Positions 63,874 to 64,000 of a stretch of 64,000 nucleotides of DNA are shown one piece after another. Position 1 is the first letter of the stretch; each line of letters opens with the position of its first letter. A model generated the notes under the pieces. The model was not told the DNA's origin. It was given only the letters and a program-made list of their open reading frames with translations, and ran no database searches. This DNA is from Streptomyces liliiviolaceus (GTDB lineage Bacteria; Actinomycetota; Actinomycetes; Streptomycetales; Streptomycetaceae): contig NZ_JAGPYQ010000001.1 of assembly GCF_018070025.1 (NCBI RefSeq), positions 3,844,001 through 3,908,000 of the forward strand, given 5' to 3'. Made by a program: the position numbers and the translations under genes.

Positions 63874-64000
63874 ATGGGATACGTGCTGCTCGCCGGAGCC
63901 ATCGCCGCGGAAGTGGCCGCCACGACCGCCATGAAGTACAGCGACGGTTTCAGCAGGCTCTGGCCCTCGCTGCTGACCGCCCTCGGCTACGTCGTCGCCT
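63874..64000 (+). CDS. SMR-family multidrug efflux protein, 3' end cut by window
   Basis: The first 42 residues of a small multidrug resistance transporter (EmrE/QacE/SugE type, normally about 105-110 residues and four helices). GYVLLAGAIAAEVAATTAMK is helix 1 with the membrane Glu that binds proton and drug; YSDGFSRLWPSLLTALGY follows the family pattern into helix 2. ATG 63874 has no ribosome site, consistent with the predicted leaderless start. A second SMR partner or a TetR regulator often follows, beyond the window. Confidence 0.88.
   Translation, partial: MGYVLLAGAIAAEVAATTAMKYSDGFSRLWPSLLTALGYVVA

Overview
The window is chromosomal DNA of a Streptomyces species or a very close actinomycete. 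Composition is very GC-rich with third codon positions nearly all G or C. GTG and TTG starts are common, and neighbouring genes often overlap by 4 bases (ATGA/GTGA). The content is typical of the genus: the sporulation regulator WhiA next to RapZ and YvcK, an RbpA-type RNA polymerase-binding protein, mycothiol-linked enzymes, OpcA, and a SufR-led suf operon. Gene order closely follows the conserved core arm of Streptomyces chromosomes as I remember it from S. coelicolor. No rRNA, tRNA, CRISPR array, transposase or prophage was seen.

Layout. 0-6 kb: end of an MHS-type transporter, aroQ, a polar amino-acid ABC importer, and a metallo-beta-lactamase/mycothiol-dependent enzyme pair. 6-12.4 kb: uvrA with a histone-like tail, a PfkB sugar kinase with its LacI repressor and operator, and an HTH protein. 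12.4-19.3 kb: a gene-poor stretch, then the coupled operon uvrC-rapZ-yvcK-whiA and a repeat-rich spacer. 19.3-28.5 kb: a secreted M14 carboxypeptidase, then gap-pgk-tpiA-secG, an rbpA paralogue and pgi. 28.5-39.4 kb: an accessory block holding a MacB/FtsX-like exporter with a PadR regulator, an extra solute-binding protein, a GH13 glucosidase and a maltose-type importer. 39.4-46.1 kb: tkt-tal-zwf-opcA-pgl (pentose phosphate pathway) on the minus strand. 46.4-53.8 kb: ctaB and ctaA (heme O and heme A synthesis), small enzymes, a DrrAB-like exporter and an AAC(3)-type acetyltransferase. 53.9-60.6 kb: complete suf operon sufR-B-D-Rieske-C-S-U-T. 60.6-64 kb: an AbfB-domain membrane protein, a lipoprotein alpha/beta hydrolase and the start of an SMR pump.

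The genes form a central carbon hub: the lower-glycolysis genes gap, pgk and tpiA, plus pgi, face the oxidative and non-oxidative pentose phosphate genes, with an alpha-glucoside import and hydrolysis cassette between them. A second theme is iron: the suf operon supplies Fe-S clusters and has both a SufR-type operator and an upstream iron box, while ctaA and ctaB make heme for the terminal oxidase.

The most striking non-coding structure is a family of dispersed copies of GCGCAGTTCCCCGCGCCCCT (or its reverse complement), always between genes and often paired into large palindromes. The largest, at 39191-39372, is a nested inverted repeat of about 182 bp. No clearly novel defence or mobile system was found. 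The best leads are this repeat family, a MalF-like permease carrying an inserted extracellular Cna-B-like domain, and the compact regulatory architecture in front of sufR.
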